Assembly (NCBI GenBank): GCA_947561395.2
Contig: OX387190.1
Span: 28,948,858 to 29,012,857 of the forward strand
Length of the DNA: 64,000 bases
Origin: Buxus sempervirens
Lineage: Eukaryota > Streptophyta > Magnoliopsida > Buxales > Buxaceae
Reading direction: 5' to 3'
Part shown: one piece after another, positions 20,940 through 31,674 of the stretch
Layout: every line of letters begins with the position of its first letter
How positions within the stretch are numbered: the first letter of the stretch is position 1
The notes under the pieces: generated by a model
Database searches by the model: none
Told to the model about the DNA's origin: nothing
What the model saw: only the letters and a program-made list of their open reading frames with translations
Position numbers and translations under genes: made by a program

Positions 20940-23900
20940 TGAAAATTTTGGCCTGGAATTGTCGGGGGCTTGGGCGGCCTCCGACACGGCTACATTTGCG
21001 TAATCTGATACGCATTAATAAGCCCAATATTTTGTTACTCTTAGAAACTTTACTTAATGACAAAGCTTCTGAGTTTTTTACTAGAAAATCAGGTTTTGCT
21101 AACTATTGGTGGTCGGCGGCCAAGGATCATGCCGAAGGATTTTGTGTGCTGTGGGATGCTAGCTGCTCCATTGATGTGCAGATCATTAAGAATTGGTGTG
21201 TTCACCTGTCGGTTTCAGTTGAGTTGACTCATTTTGATTTAACGTTTGTCCACGCTAGTTCCAACGTTCAAGTGCAACACATGCAATGGGACTTCCTCAA
21301 AGATGTTAAAAATCTATGTCTCGGACCATGGTGTCTTCTAGGGGATTTCAACGTTGTATTGTACAACCATGAGAAACGAGGAGGAAACAGACTGCAGACC
21401 CGTAAGGCTCAACTGTTTGTTGATTTTATAAATGCTTGCTCCTTGATGGAAATACCGGGAAAGGGCATGAAATTCTCTTGGTGCAATGGGAGAGATGGGC
21501 TGGGAAGAATTAAGGAGAAGATCGATTGAGTGCTGGGGTGTACGGAGTGGAACCTTCTATTCCCTCATGTCGTGCTCTGGCAGGATCCAATCATCGGCTC
21601 AGATCACACACCACTCTGTCTCAACCTCAACAATGATCGGGCTCAGAAGAAGTCGACATTATTCAGATTCGAAAAATATTGGATTGAGGAAGAGAATTGT
21701 TTTCATACCATCCAACAGAGTTGGGGACAAGGGAATGGGGCTTGGCAGAGGAAAATGGGTAAGCTTAAAAATGATTTGAGACAGTGGAGTAAAAATTCGA
21801 TTGGGGATATACATAAGAGAGTCGGCAACCTTTATGAGCAGCTCAAATGGGTGCAGAGAGAGCTGGAGCAGAATGATGATCCTCTTCTTCTCAATAGAGA
21901 AAGGGCGCTACAGGTTCAGTATTTCAGCGCCCTCAGAGCTCAAGAGCAATTTTGGATGCAGAGATCAAGGATTAAGTGGCTTCATGAAGGGGATCTCAAC
22001 ACTAAGTTCTTCCATCTATCCACGGTGGCCAGAAAACACAAAAATAGAATCGTTTCTCTCAAAAACGATTTCAATGAAGAGGTCTCTAATCCCAAGGAGG
22101 TTGAACAAACACTTGTGGATTTCTACCAAGGTCTGTATACTTCTGATCAACTTCCTAGGGATTTCTCTTTGCTTAGTTTACTCCCCAAGATTGTTACTGA
22201 CTCTGATAATGCAGGGCTTATTAGGGGGGTCTCGGAAGATGAGATATGGGCAACTATCAAACGAATGGGTGCTCTTAAAAGTCCTGGCCCTGATGGGTTC
22301 CAAGACATTTTCTTTCAAACTTATTGGGATATCATTAAACATGAAGTGTGTCAGGTTGTTGGGGGGTTTTTTAATGAGGGCGTCTTTGCTCCTGAGCTCA
22401 ATTATACTCATATAGTTTTGATCCCCAAGATTGAGAATCCTAGGAGGCCCTCTGACTTTAGACCGATTAGTCTTTGCAATTTTATTTATAAAATTATTGC
22501 TAGACTCCTTGTTGATCGTCTGAGACCCATTATGCAAAAATTGATTTACCCCCAACAGTGTGCCTTTGTCCCTGGCCGTGTCATACAAGACAATATCTTT
22601 GCGGCTAATGAGTTATATCATACCATCAAATCCAAGAAAAAAGGTAAACATAGAGGTCTTTTTGCTGTTAAATTGGATTTGGCTAAAGCCTACGATAGGC
22701 TTCAATGGAACTTTATTGAACAGACTATGCATGCTTTTGGGTTCAATCAGATTTTCATAGATATGATTATGTGCTGCATTTCCTCAGTCTCCTATTCTGT
22801 TCTGGTGAATGGATCCCCCTGTGGCAAAATCTGGCCCTCCAGGGGAATCAGGCAGGGAGACCCCCTTTCCCCATTTATCTTCATACTAACTCAACAGGTT
22901 CTCTCATTTGCTCTGGTCCAAGCTGAAAATGCAAACATCATTCATGGTATCAAAGCCTCAAATGTCGCAGAACCTATCAACCATCTGTTATTTGCCGACG
23001 ATCTTCTCCTATTTGGTCGTGCAAATCAAGGTAATATTCATAATTTTATGCATATCATTGACCAATTTGTGGATATGGCAGGTCACAAGTTGAACCGTGA
23101 GAAGTCTGAATTATACCTCAGCCCATGTATTAAAGGAGCAGAAAAAGGGAGCATTTCTCATGCCTTTGGACTCAGACTGGTAATGGTGCCAGGTAAATAC
23201 CTTGGTATACCTATATTCCTAAATGCACCTAAGTCATGGCAATTCAGAGAACTTCTACAAAGGATCAACAAGAGGCTTACTGGGTGGAAGGCCAAGCTTT
23301 TATCTCAAGCAGGATGAGCAACCTTGATCAACTCCTCACTCATCAGTACAGCTCAATATGTCATGGCAGCGGTTAAAATCCCAGGAAAAGTTGTGGACAC
23401 TCTTGATAGGGAAGCTAGAGCGTTCTTTTGGTTTAAAAAAGACAGACATCGATCCTTTCATTCCATTTGCTGGGAAAGAATATGTCTACCGAAGCGGCTG
23501 GGAGGCCTCAACATCAAGAATAGCCGAAAGTTTAATGAGGCAATGCTAACCAAAGCCATCTGGTCATTAAACAATGGTGAAGCTAAAATCTGGAAGAAGT
23601 TACTCAAGGCCAAGTACTTCCCTAACACTGACTTTGTCGTAGCTAAATATACTCGATCCTCATCCTGGCTATGGAAACAAGTGTGCAAGACATCAACAGT
23701 TTTCAACTCGGCCACCCGATGGGTTATTGCGGATGGTCGAAGCATTCTGGTCAGTGATGCAAGATGGTGGAAAGGACATGTGCAAGAAGACATCTTTGGG
23801 GCTAATTTCAGTCCTGAGCTGAGGGTGGCTGACCTGATTGAGCAGAATTCTCGTCAATGGAATAAGGACCGTGTTCTGCAAATTTTCCCTCCACAATTTG

Positions 23901-25045
23901 CAGACCAAATCTGTACCATCCCTATCAGCAGATATGCGGCATCAGATAGAATCATATGGGAAGGTACAACATCGGGTAAATTTTCTGTTTCCTCCACTTA
24001 TAACTTACTTGCAGGGGTTGAAGACTCCATCAACAATCACGCAGAGGAAAAAAAATGGCTGTGCTTATGGCATTTGCCTCTACCCCACAAGATCAAACTC
24101 TTTGCGTGGAAAATGCTATGGAATGGCAGCTCAACAAGTGAACTTCTTCATGCCAGAATAGGGAGCCCAATGGCCGACTGCCCACTTTGCTTATCTGCCC
24201 ATGAATCTTCAACCCATCTCTTCCTCACCTGTGATTTTATCCGAGCTCTCTGGTTCGGATGCCTGGGTGGTAGAATCCCCACGTCTGATGTGGTAACAAG
24301 TATTAACGAATGGTTTTTTAATTTCTTGATGCAAATGGAAGGTAAGGGTGAGCAAGTTACCGCATGGGCAAATCTATGTTGGGCAATCTGGCTCACCAGA
24401 AATAAGGCAGTATTTGAAAGTATTCGTCCATCCATCCATCTTACTGCCTCCTTATTTCTCTCTCTTCAGGTCGACTCGAAAAGATTACTCAAGCATCAGG
24501 AGCATAAAACCAGACGAGGATAGGAAGTGATGATCATGTGGAAAAGCCCTGCGCATGGTTGGGTGAAAGTCAATGTAGATGGAGCTGCAAGGGGAGCTCT
24601 TGGGGAGGCGGCAATAGGAGTTGTTATTCGAGGTGAAGATGGTAGAGTCAAATGTTCGTTGGCATTATCCTTTGGCTGGCAAGATGCGATCTGTGCGGAG
24701 GCTCGCGCTGTAGTGGAAGGGCTAAAATGTGCCTTGGCAATCAATGCCAACCAGGTTATACTCGAGAGTGATTCACAAGTCATCATCAACTCGCTTACCA
24801 AACCGAATGTAAACATATGGAGGATTGACCACAGCCTTGACGAAGCTCGACACTTGGCCACTTTTTTTGCTGCTATTCATTTCTCTAAGGTGTACAGGGA
24901 AGCCAATTCCATTGCCGATGGATTGGCAAACCATGCCTTAGATAAGTTTTCTTGTTTTTGGTTGAACCAGGTTCCTCATGAGCTTGCTCACCTGGTTAGT
25001 GCTGATTGTATGGGGAGGACAACCCCGCGTTTTGTCCCATTTTAA
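20939..25045 (+). pseudogene. LINE ORF2: endonuclease, reverse transcriptase, RNase H, with three in-frame stops
   Basis: One frame runs from ATG 20939 to TAA after 25045, about 1368 codons. The endonuclease (MKILAWNCRGLG, GDFNVV, GSDHTPLCL) nicks target DNA. The reverse transcriptase (GPDGFQ, RPISLCN, KLDLAKAYDRL, RQGDPLSPF, LLFADDLLLF) copies the RNA. A zinc-binding LCLSAHESSTHLFLTC segment and an RNase H (NVDGAARG, CAEARAV, ESDSQ, ANSIADGLA) complete it. Stops at 21527-21529 (KID*VLG), 23315-23317 (QAG*ATL) and 24521-24523 (RRG*EVM) break it. The first two sit where family members have Arg, fitting CGA to TGA deamination. No frameshift is seen, so decay is recent and dominated by point change. 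Confidence 0.92.
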
Positions 25046-25170
25046 TATAAGCCTCATCTGGGTTTTATGTCAAAAAAAAAAAAGTATAGGACTAGTCAAA
25101 GCAAGTTTCTAATAGCAGTGAATTGACAATATACTCAACTTTCAACGTTTCAGCAACAAAAAACTCTTTT

Positions 25171-26180
25171 ATGATGCTGATGTTTGAAAATTCCGACACA
25201 ATGAAATCCCAGTATTTTGGCCGGTTCCTTAAGTCCTCAAGTTTGAAGAAAAATGCAATGTCTTAGTCTATTGGATTGCAAAATCCAAAATCCGACGTTC
25301 TCGCGATATATTTTCCTTATATCGACATCAGTATTTAATGACTTAGCATCATGCCCATACATAATACCAAGGCATTTTATTCCAGCCTATAATTAGCTCC
25401 TCTCGTCACTTGAACCCGACCAAAACATGGTGTTTGTTCTAATACCATTTGTTACGCACCTAATCATTGCTCCAAAAGCCCACCAACAAAAGTAGGGAGA
25501 AAATTTCTTTTATCATATTGGTATTTAAAAATGCCGACACAACGAAATTCCAGTATTTTGGTCGGTTCCTTAAGTCCTCAAGTTTGAAGAAAAATGCAAT
25601 GTCTTAGTCTATTGGATTGGAAAATCCAAAATTTGACGTTCTCGCGACATATTTTTCTGATATTGACATCAGTATTTAATGACTTATCATCATGCCCATA
25701 CATAATAATACCAAGGCATTTTATTCCAGCTTATAGTTAGCTCCTCTCGTCACTCGAGCCCGACCAAAACATGGTGTTTGTTCTAATACCATTTGTTACG
25801 CACCTAATCATTGCTCCAAAAGCCCACCAACAAAAGTAGGGAGAAAATTTCTTTTATCATACTGGTGTTTAAAAATGCCGACACAATGAAATTCCAGTAT
25901 TTTGGTCGGTTCTTAAAGTCCTCAAGTTTGAAGAAAAATGTGATGTCTTAGTCTACTGGATTGCAAAAATCAAAATTATATTATTTCTCGTAAATATATT
26001 CTCTTAACGACCCCAAAATGATTAGTCTAATTCTGCATTTCTCACGACACATTTTCTTACATCAACATCAGTATTCAATGACTTAGTGTTATGTCCATAC
26101 ATAATACCAAGACCAATACATGGTGTTTGCTCTGATACCATTTGTTACATACCTAATCATTGCTCCAAAAGCCCCAAGGC
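25171..26180 (+). repeat. Three tandem copies of a ~342-bp unit
   Basis: Units begin at 25171, 25512 and 25856 with ATGATGCTGATGTTTGAAAA or a close variant. Each contains TTCCAGTATTTTGG (first copy TCCCAGTATTTTGG), GAAGAAAAATG and CCATTTGTTA. The last unit is more diverged. Copy B of the block has only part of one unit near 47330, so amplification followed the duplication or copy B lost units. Confidence 0.85.
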
Positions 26181-27225
26181 TTAGGGGGACTATGTAAGTT
26201 AAGCACTTAACATTTAGGATCATAACACTTTCTCACTATCTAAATGTATGCGAATTATGAAACATTACATTTTTTGTAATTTTGGACATTCTCCAACACA
26301 GCCTAAATGATATTTGCAATTTTATTAGGGCATTTCATGCATCTTATCACCACTAAATTTTCTTTACAACAAGGGAGTTGGCTATGATAGTGCAATAAGA
26401 GCTCATATTGGATTCCATGGCTTCCCTTTCACCTCTACTAAAACCCTAAACCATGATCTGATGGTTTATGCTGACACTAATGCTTTACCTTGTCTCTATC
26501 CTCTTTAAGCAACCCCTTTCAAGCTTTCACAAAAGCAGAAAGCCCCATTAACCATAATAAGACAAACCACACCCAATCACAAAAGGATAAAGCACATTAA
26601 CTTCTCATTTTTATTAAAACAAAAACGTGGTCGTTTTGCCCTACTTGCAGGCGGCCGGAGAAGTTTAGTGGGCTGGACCTAAAAAGTCCATGTTCAAGAA
26701 CTTTGATTAGTATTCTGCTTAACATGACCAAAATTATTGTCAAATCCCCTTGTATATATACAAGACATATACTTGATCGAACTGAGTTTCAAACTTGCCC
26801 AAGATAAATAAATCATTTATGTTTTTGAATTCTTACAATCCTTAGACTAATTATGGATCATTAGGTCATAATACAAGTCACAAATCGAATTCCGTATCCG
26901 CGGATTGAAAGCGATCCGACCCGGTCCTGGGGTTTGAAAACTATGCAACCATTCTTAATTAGTAAATGTTTTGAATGATAGATTTAGCATACAAAATATT
27001 TGTTATAATGAATGAGGGGAGAATTGAATATTCCATCATGCATGTATGCAAATTGTATTATAATCTCATGCACATGATGCATGTTGCAAGAGAGACGTGC
27101 TTTGACCATATATTGAAATGAGTATGGTTTAAAAAAAAAAGAAAAGAAAATGGGAATATATTCAAATTAGGAGCTTATGAAAAGAAGGAAAGCTATAATA
27201 TAATATTACATAAAATTAGTAAGTG

Positions 27226-27663
27226 AAATTTACGTACAGTTAACCCCTTCAATTTTCCAACAATCCCACTTTTTCCCCTCTAAGGTTTCTTAGATATCAG
27301 TTTACCATCTTGAGGTTTTTCTACGTAAATATCATTAAAATCACAATTAGGAAAATATTATTGACAATTTGCCCCTCGTACTGCATTTAAAAGTTAAAAA
27401 AACTTATTTATGCCTTGAGTGTCTAAAATTTCGTTAGGAATAGATGTAAATCGACTCACTAAATGATAATCTTGTAGAGGTAAAATTGTCAATATATGTT
27501 TTATCTCTTGCCATATCATCAACATTGTTAAAATTTTAAAGGTCAAACCTTTAAAAGGGTAAGACTATTATACATGGCAAACCTCAACATCACATATTTC
27601 AAAAATCTAAGAGGGAAAGTGAGATTGTCTAAACCCTAAAGAGGTAAATCTTAAATAAACCCA
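27226..27663. mobile_element. Foldback MITE, copy in duplicated block A
   Basis: The first ~100 bp and the reverse complement of the last ~100 bp match imperfectly: AATCCCACTTTTTCCCCTCT against AATCTCACTTTCCCTCTTAG, and ATCTTGAGGTTTTTC against GATGTTGAGGTTTGCC. There is no coding capacity. The same element is at 48949-49377 in copy B, so it inserted before the block duplicated. Confidence 0.7.
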
Positions 27664-28114
27664 ATTATGTTATATATATATATATATATAATTAAAGCTA
27701 ATTTTATTAGGGCATGCATATAACTATTGTTCGAATTAAAGGTTCAAGTCATAGCCATCGCCGTCAAACAAAGTTTACTCTTGTTATAAAGAGGACAAGT
27801 TTTGGGCCCCCACTTCTCGTTGAAAAATGGTACAAAATTATCACCGGCATCACCGCCATTAATGGTGGACTATTTCAATATTAAAAAGAAAAACGCCTTC
27901 TCTAAATTTCTTTTTTCATGTTCAAGAACAATTAGTACTTTTGGACATCAATAAGTTGCAGCACAAGAAATGCTCCATTCCATTTTTCTCATTTCCCAGG
28001 TTTGTTTTTTATTTTTAGTCCCACAATTTTTTGGGTCCCATAGTAATTTTTTTGTTGTCTTTCCCAGATTGAAATGCTTGGAGCATGCTAACCCACCCCT
28101 TTATTTTCTTAGTA

Positions 28115-28140
28115 CTAGGAGAGTGCACGCGCTAAGCACA
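28115..28140 (-). mobile_element. 3' end of an older Helitron, interrupted
   Basis: Read on the minus strand it ends GCGCGTGCACTCTCCTAG followed by T, a Helitron-like CTAG|T terminus. The matching sequence in copy B, 49811 onward, is the 3' end of a complete short Helitron. Here it is cut after 26 bp by the element starting at 28141. Confidence 0.55.
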
Positions 28141-28252
28141 TCTATTCTCTTAAATGGAACGGCCTCGAGCTGACGTGGCCGCCTCGCGTTGCCTCGCCCG
28201 CCCGAGCCTCCCTTTTTCTATTTTTAATCGCCCGAGCCCGGCAGAAAACGGT

Positions 28253-29430
28253 GTCAGGCCTATCACAGACCTGACACTTCACACGTCTCTCTCTTACTCT
28301 CACTCTCTCTTTCCATCGTTTCAGCCACACAGGCGTCCCCCTTCTCTTTTTCAACTGCAATCAACTCAACTACTCTCCTGCAATGTTCGGATTGCAATCA
28401 ACTGCAATCAACTCAACTACTCTCCTGCAATCAACTCAACTACTCTCTCTTTCCATCGTTTTGGCCACATAGGCGTCCGTTTTCTCTTTTTCAACTGCAA
28501 TCAAATCAACTACTCTCCTGCAATGTTAAGACCTGACACTTCACACGTCTCTCTCTTACTCTCACTCTCTCTTTCCATCGTTTCGGCCACACTGGCGTCC
28601 GTCTTCTCTTTTTCAATTGCAATCAACTCAACTACTCTCCTGCAATGTTCGCATTGCAAGTAATCTAACTCTGAGGCGTCGACAGTAGGAATTTTCGTTA
28701 TTTTTTTCCCAAAAAAAACCTTCCATCGTGAAGAAATTTCCAGAAGGCTCCTGACCCCTCCTCAACCACCACAACGTCCGGAAGCTTCATCAAATCTCCA
28801 GGGCACACGCCATCCAGAAGCTTAATCAGATCGTCATGGAGGTCAGGCCTATCACAGACCTGACACTTCACACGTCTCTCTCGTACTCTCACTCTCTCTT
28901 TCCATCGTTTCGGCCACACAGGCGTCCGCCTTCTCTTTTTCAACTGCAATCAACTCAACTACTCTCCTGCAATGTTCGGATTGCAATCAACTGCAATCAA
29001 CTCAACTACTCTCCTGCAATCAACTCAACTACTCTCTCTTTCCATCGTTTTGGCCACATAGGCGTCCGTTTTCTCTTTTTCAACTGCAATCAAATCAACT
29101 ACTCTCCTGCAATGTTAAGACCTGACACTTCACACGTCTCTCTCTTACTCTCACTCTCTCTTTCCATCGTTTCGGCCACACTGGCGTCCGTCTTCTCTTT
29201 TTCAATTGCAATCAACTCAACTACTCTCCTGCAATGTTCGCATTGCAAGTAATCTAACTCTGAGGCGTCGACAGTAGGAATTTTCGTTATTTTTTTCCCA
29301 AAAAAAACCTTCCATCGTGAAGAAATTTCCAGAAGGCTCCCGACCCCTCCTCAACCACCACAACGTCCGGAAGCTTCATCAAATCTCCAGGGCACACGCC
29401 ATCCAGAAGCTTAATCAGATCGTCATGGAT
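28253..29430 (+). repeat. Tandem duplication of 589 bp inside the Helitron
   Basis: GTCAGGCCTATCACAGACCT starts at 28253 and again at 28842, and the two copies are near identical for the full 589 bp. Each contains smaller internal repeats of TCAACTCAACTACTCTCCTG. Open frames across it are composition artefacts or unrecognised scraps. The minus-strand reading ends copy 2 with GTVLAVKEI, vaguely like a kinase ATP-site lysine motif, too short to name. Confidence 0.9.
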
Positions 29431-29720
29431 GCCAGACGCTGCTCCAACTTCGCCTTGAGCTGCTGTGTTATAGATTTCCTTCACGGCAAGAACCGTCCCA
29501 CCGTTAAACCTCTCAAGGGTGACCGAACCTGTCAAGATTAGAAAATTTTTTAATTTCTTTTTCGATTCTTCTCTCCCTCCTCTCCTCTTCTGTGTTCTCT
29601 CTATGCCGATTTTCTCTCTCAATCCAGTTCCGATGAGATTTGCTTCCTCGCCTTCTGGAATGCTCAAGAGGGATCTGCCTTCGGGAATGTTCGAACTGTA
29701 AGTATCGATTGATCTCTGGT

Positions 29721-31674
29721 ATGGAGCGAACGAAATCGCCATTTAATCCATTCAAGTCGAAGAAGATACTTCGCTCGAGTTCTAAATCAGCTTTATCGAA
29801 TGTGATCCCAGCCACAGACGACTATCCATTGCCTGCAAAATTACAAGAGAAATCGTCGCAGATCCAGTCCCCAGATCAGAATCCGTGGAGCTCGAAAACA
29901 CCGAAGAAGCCCACGCAGATCCCACAACGAATCAGGAACCGTGGTGTTGCGCTTTCACTGAAGGAAGTGAAGAAGGCCGCCCAAGGGCTCCGGAAGTCGG
30001 AGGAAGCACAGTCTATTGCTAGATGAAAATCCAGTTAATGAATCGTCGAAGGATAAAGGCTTAATCAAGCTTCCGGAGAAGTAAGATCTTCGTTGCATTG
30101 TCAGAACTGTAAAGGATATTTACTGTATTTGAGAAACGACGAGGCCTTTTTTTTAGGTGTTTATTACCGTTTCAGTTGATTAATATCTTGCTTGGATGAG
30201 ATCTTCAATCCATTTTGATATTTAATAGTGTGATTTAGGTATGAGTTACTGGGTGAATTCTTCAATACCCTGGAGAGTTCGATTCGATTGCTTCGGTTGA
30301 AGGGCTCAATGTCGAATTACACGAACATTTGTCCCAAGATTAAAAATGTTCATCTTCTAAAATGGTTGTTCTTTTCTTTTTCTGTAATGACAATTTATTC
30401 TTTCAATTTTCAGGAAGTTTTCATATTCTCATTTAACTCAATTGAAGTTCATATTGCCGGAGTCAATTATGATAAAGAAGGTTCTTTTGCAAGTTAATGG
30501 GACTGAAAGGGGAAGGAAGCAGAAAAAAATATGCGAAAGCTCCAGTTTGAGAAAGGTCTTCCGGGGGCGGCTTTTGGATTTCTTCAAAGCACATCCTATG
30601 GTAAACTTGGTCTCTCTATTTTGTGCATATCATTTCGTAGGAAATCTAACTTTTGGAGCATGGTTTATATATTTGACAATGGGTTAATCTTATTCTTGAA
30701 TTTGTGTTTCCACAGATGTGTTGAATTTGATACAGGATTGAATTGTTTTTCTGACTTTTGATTCCCACAATTGCTCATATTCAATTTCATGTGCATTGTG
30801 TTTTAGTTTAATAATTATAATGAGTTATTACTGAATTTTTCTATTGGTTGGGAAAGTAAATCGGCTGTGGCATTTCCTGTGACATCTGCTCAGCATTTTT
30901 GCCTGCCAATATAAGGGGATAACAATGTATGTCAGGCATAACTTTTGTGTGACGAATTTAATAATTTATCTCCATTCAATGCCACACTGAATGTCACAGA
31001 TGATTTCATTTCATTGGTAACCCTTTTTTGCCATTTATGCAGCATGGGTTATTTGTATTACTGTTTGGTATTTTGGCACACAAACTTGGTAATTTTTGTT
31101 TAGATTTATTATAAGTTTTTCAAGAACCTTTAAATTTTTTATTACCTTCAATGAAAAAATCTGCTCAAAGTGGCACTTAAAATTCACTTATTCAATATTT
31201 TAGGTACTTCAATCTTTTTGTCATGAAAAATTTCTAATGCTTGCCTGCTACACGACAACTGCGATTTTGAAACTGATGGATGGTGCTCTGCTGTTTTTGA
31301 TTCTGATTTTATTAGAGATAATATGTTGCTAAAGATCACCCCTATGTGAACAGGTAGATGAAATTCCTGAGGAATTACTTCCAGAGCCATTCAATCGAGC
31401 AAAGAAAGATACGATTTCAATCACAATTGAAGCCTCCCACCCATATTCAATCGAGCAAAGAAAGATACGATTTCAATCACAATTGAAGCCTCCCACCCAT
31501 TAATTCCTCCTGAGACGTCAACTAATGCTCTTCTGGAGCAACATCAAGCTGCAGCATCTCATATTTCTGCAACTTTCCAGAGGCACTTTTCACGGAAAGA
31601 TTCCAAGTATCAAGCAAAGAATGCCCACAGTGAACCATCACATTCTTCTGCAAATCCAATGCTCCCTCTCCAGG
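29721..31674 (+). pseudogene. CDT1-like replication licensing factor, decayed copy with introns
   Basis: CDT1 loads the MCM helicase at replication origins and is held by geminin. Exon 1 (29721 to about 30081) starts MERTKSPFNPFKSKKIL and reaches LPEK only after a one-base frame change near 30020. Exon 2 (about 30240-30350) reads YELLGEFFNTLESSIRLL, then KGSMSNYTN. Exon 3 (about 30414-30600) reads KFSYSHLTQLKFILPES, then LRKVFRGRLLDFFKAHP. Exon 4 (from about 31354) reads VDEIPEELLPEPFNRA. These match the conserved central domain of plant CDT1 in order. A 56-bp tandem duplication (31389/31445) shifts the frame again, and expected segments between exons are missing. It lies inside the Helitron and keeps introns, so it was captured as DNA. 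Confidence 0.75.

Larger units (their letters stand above)
19530..25083 (+). mobile_element. LINE (L1-type), 5' part cut off by the LTR element
   Basis: ORF1 with a CCHC knuckle, then ORF2 with endonuclease, reverse transcriptase and RNase H, and a 12-A tail at 25072-25083. The LINE sequence begins in mid-ORF1 at the first base after the LTR and its frame is open right up to the LTR end. The LTR element therefore probably inserted into ORF1, and the LINE's 5' end lies upstream of the window. The LINE is absent at the matching place in the duplicated copy near 47205. Confidence 0.85.
25084..28114 (+). repeat. Duplicated block, copy A
   Basis: This intergenic stretch is homologous and collinear to about 47205-49810. 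Matching landmarks are CTAGTCAAAGCAAG, TTTATGATGCTGATGTTTG, CATATTGGATTCCATGG, CCCTAAACCATGATCTGATG, TTAGACTAATTATGGATC and the shared MITE. Copy A carries a LINE at its left edge and three tandem copies of a ~342-bp unit that copy B lacks. No coding gene is seen in it. Confidence 0.9.

Noticed and set aside
26365..26470. Possible AP2-domain remnant (YDSAIRAHIGFHG) in duplicated block A
   Set aside because: Similarity to the AP2 helix is too short and the copy in block B is no closer; chance cannot be excluded.
28154..29252. Ser/Leu-rich plus-strand frames of 138-169 codons
   Set aside because: They follow the repeated TCAACTCAACTACTC units inside the 589-bp duplication; no protein family resemblance.
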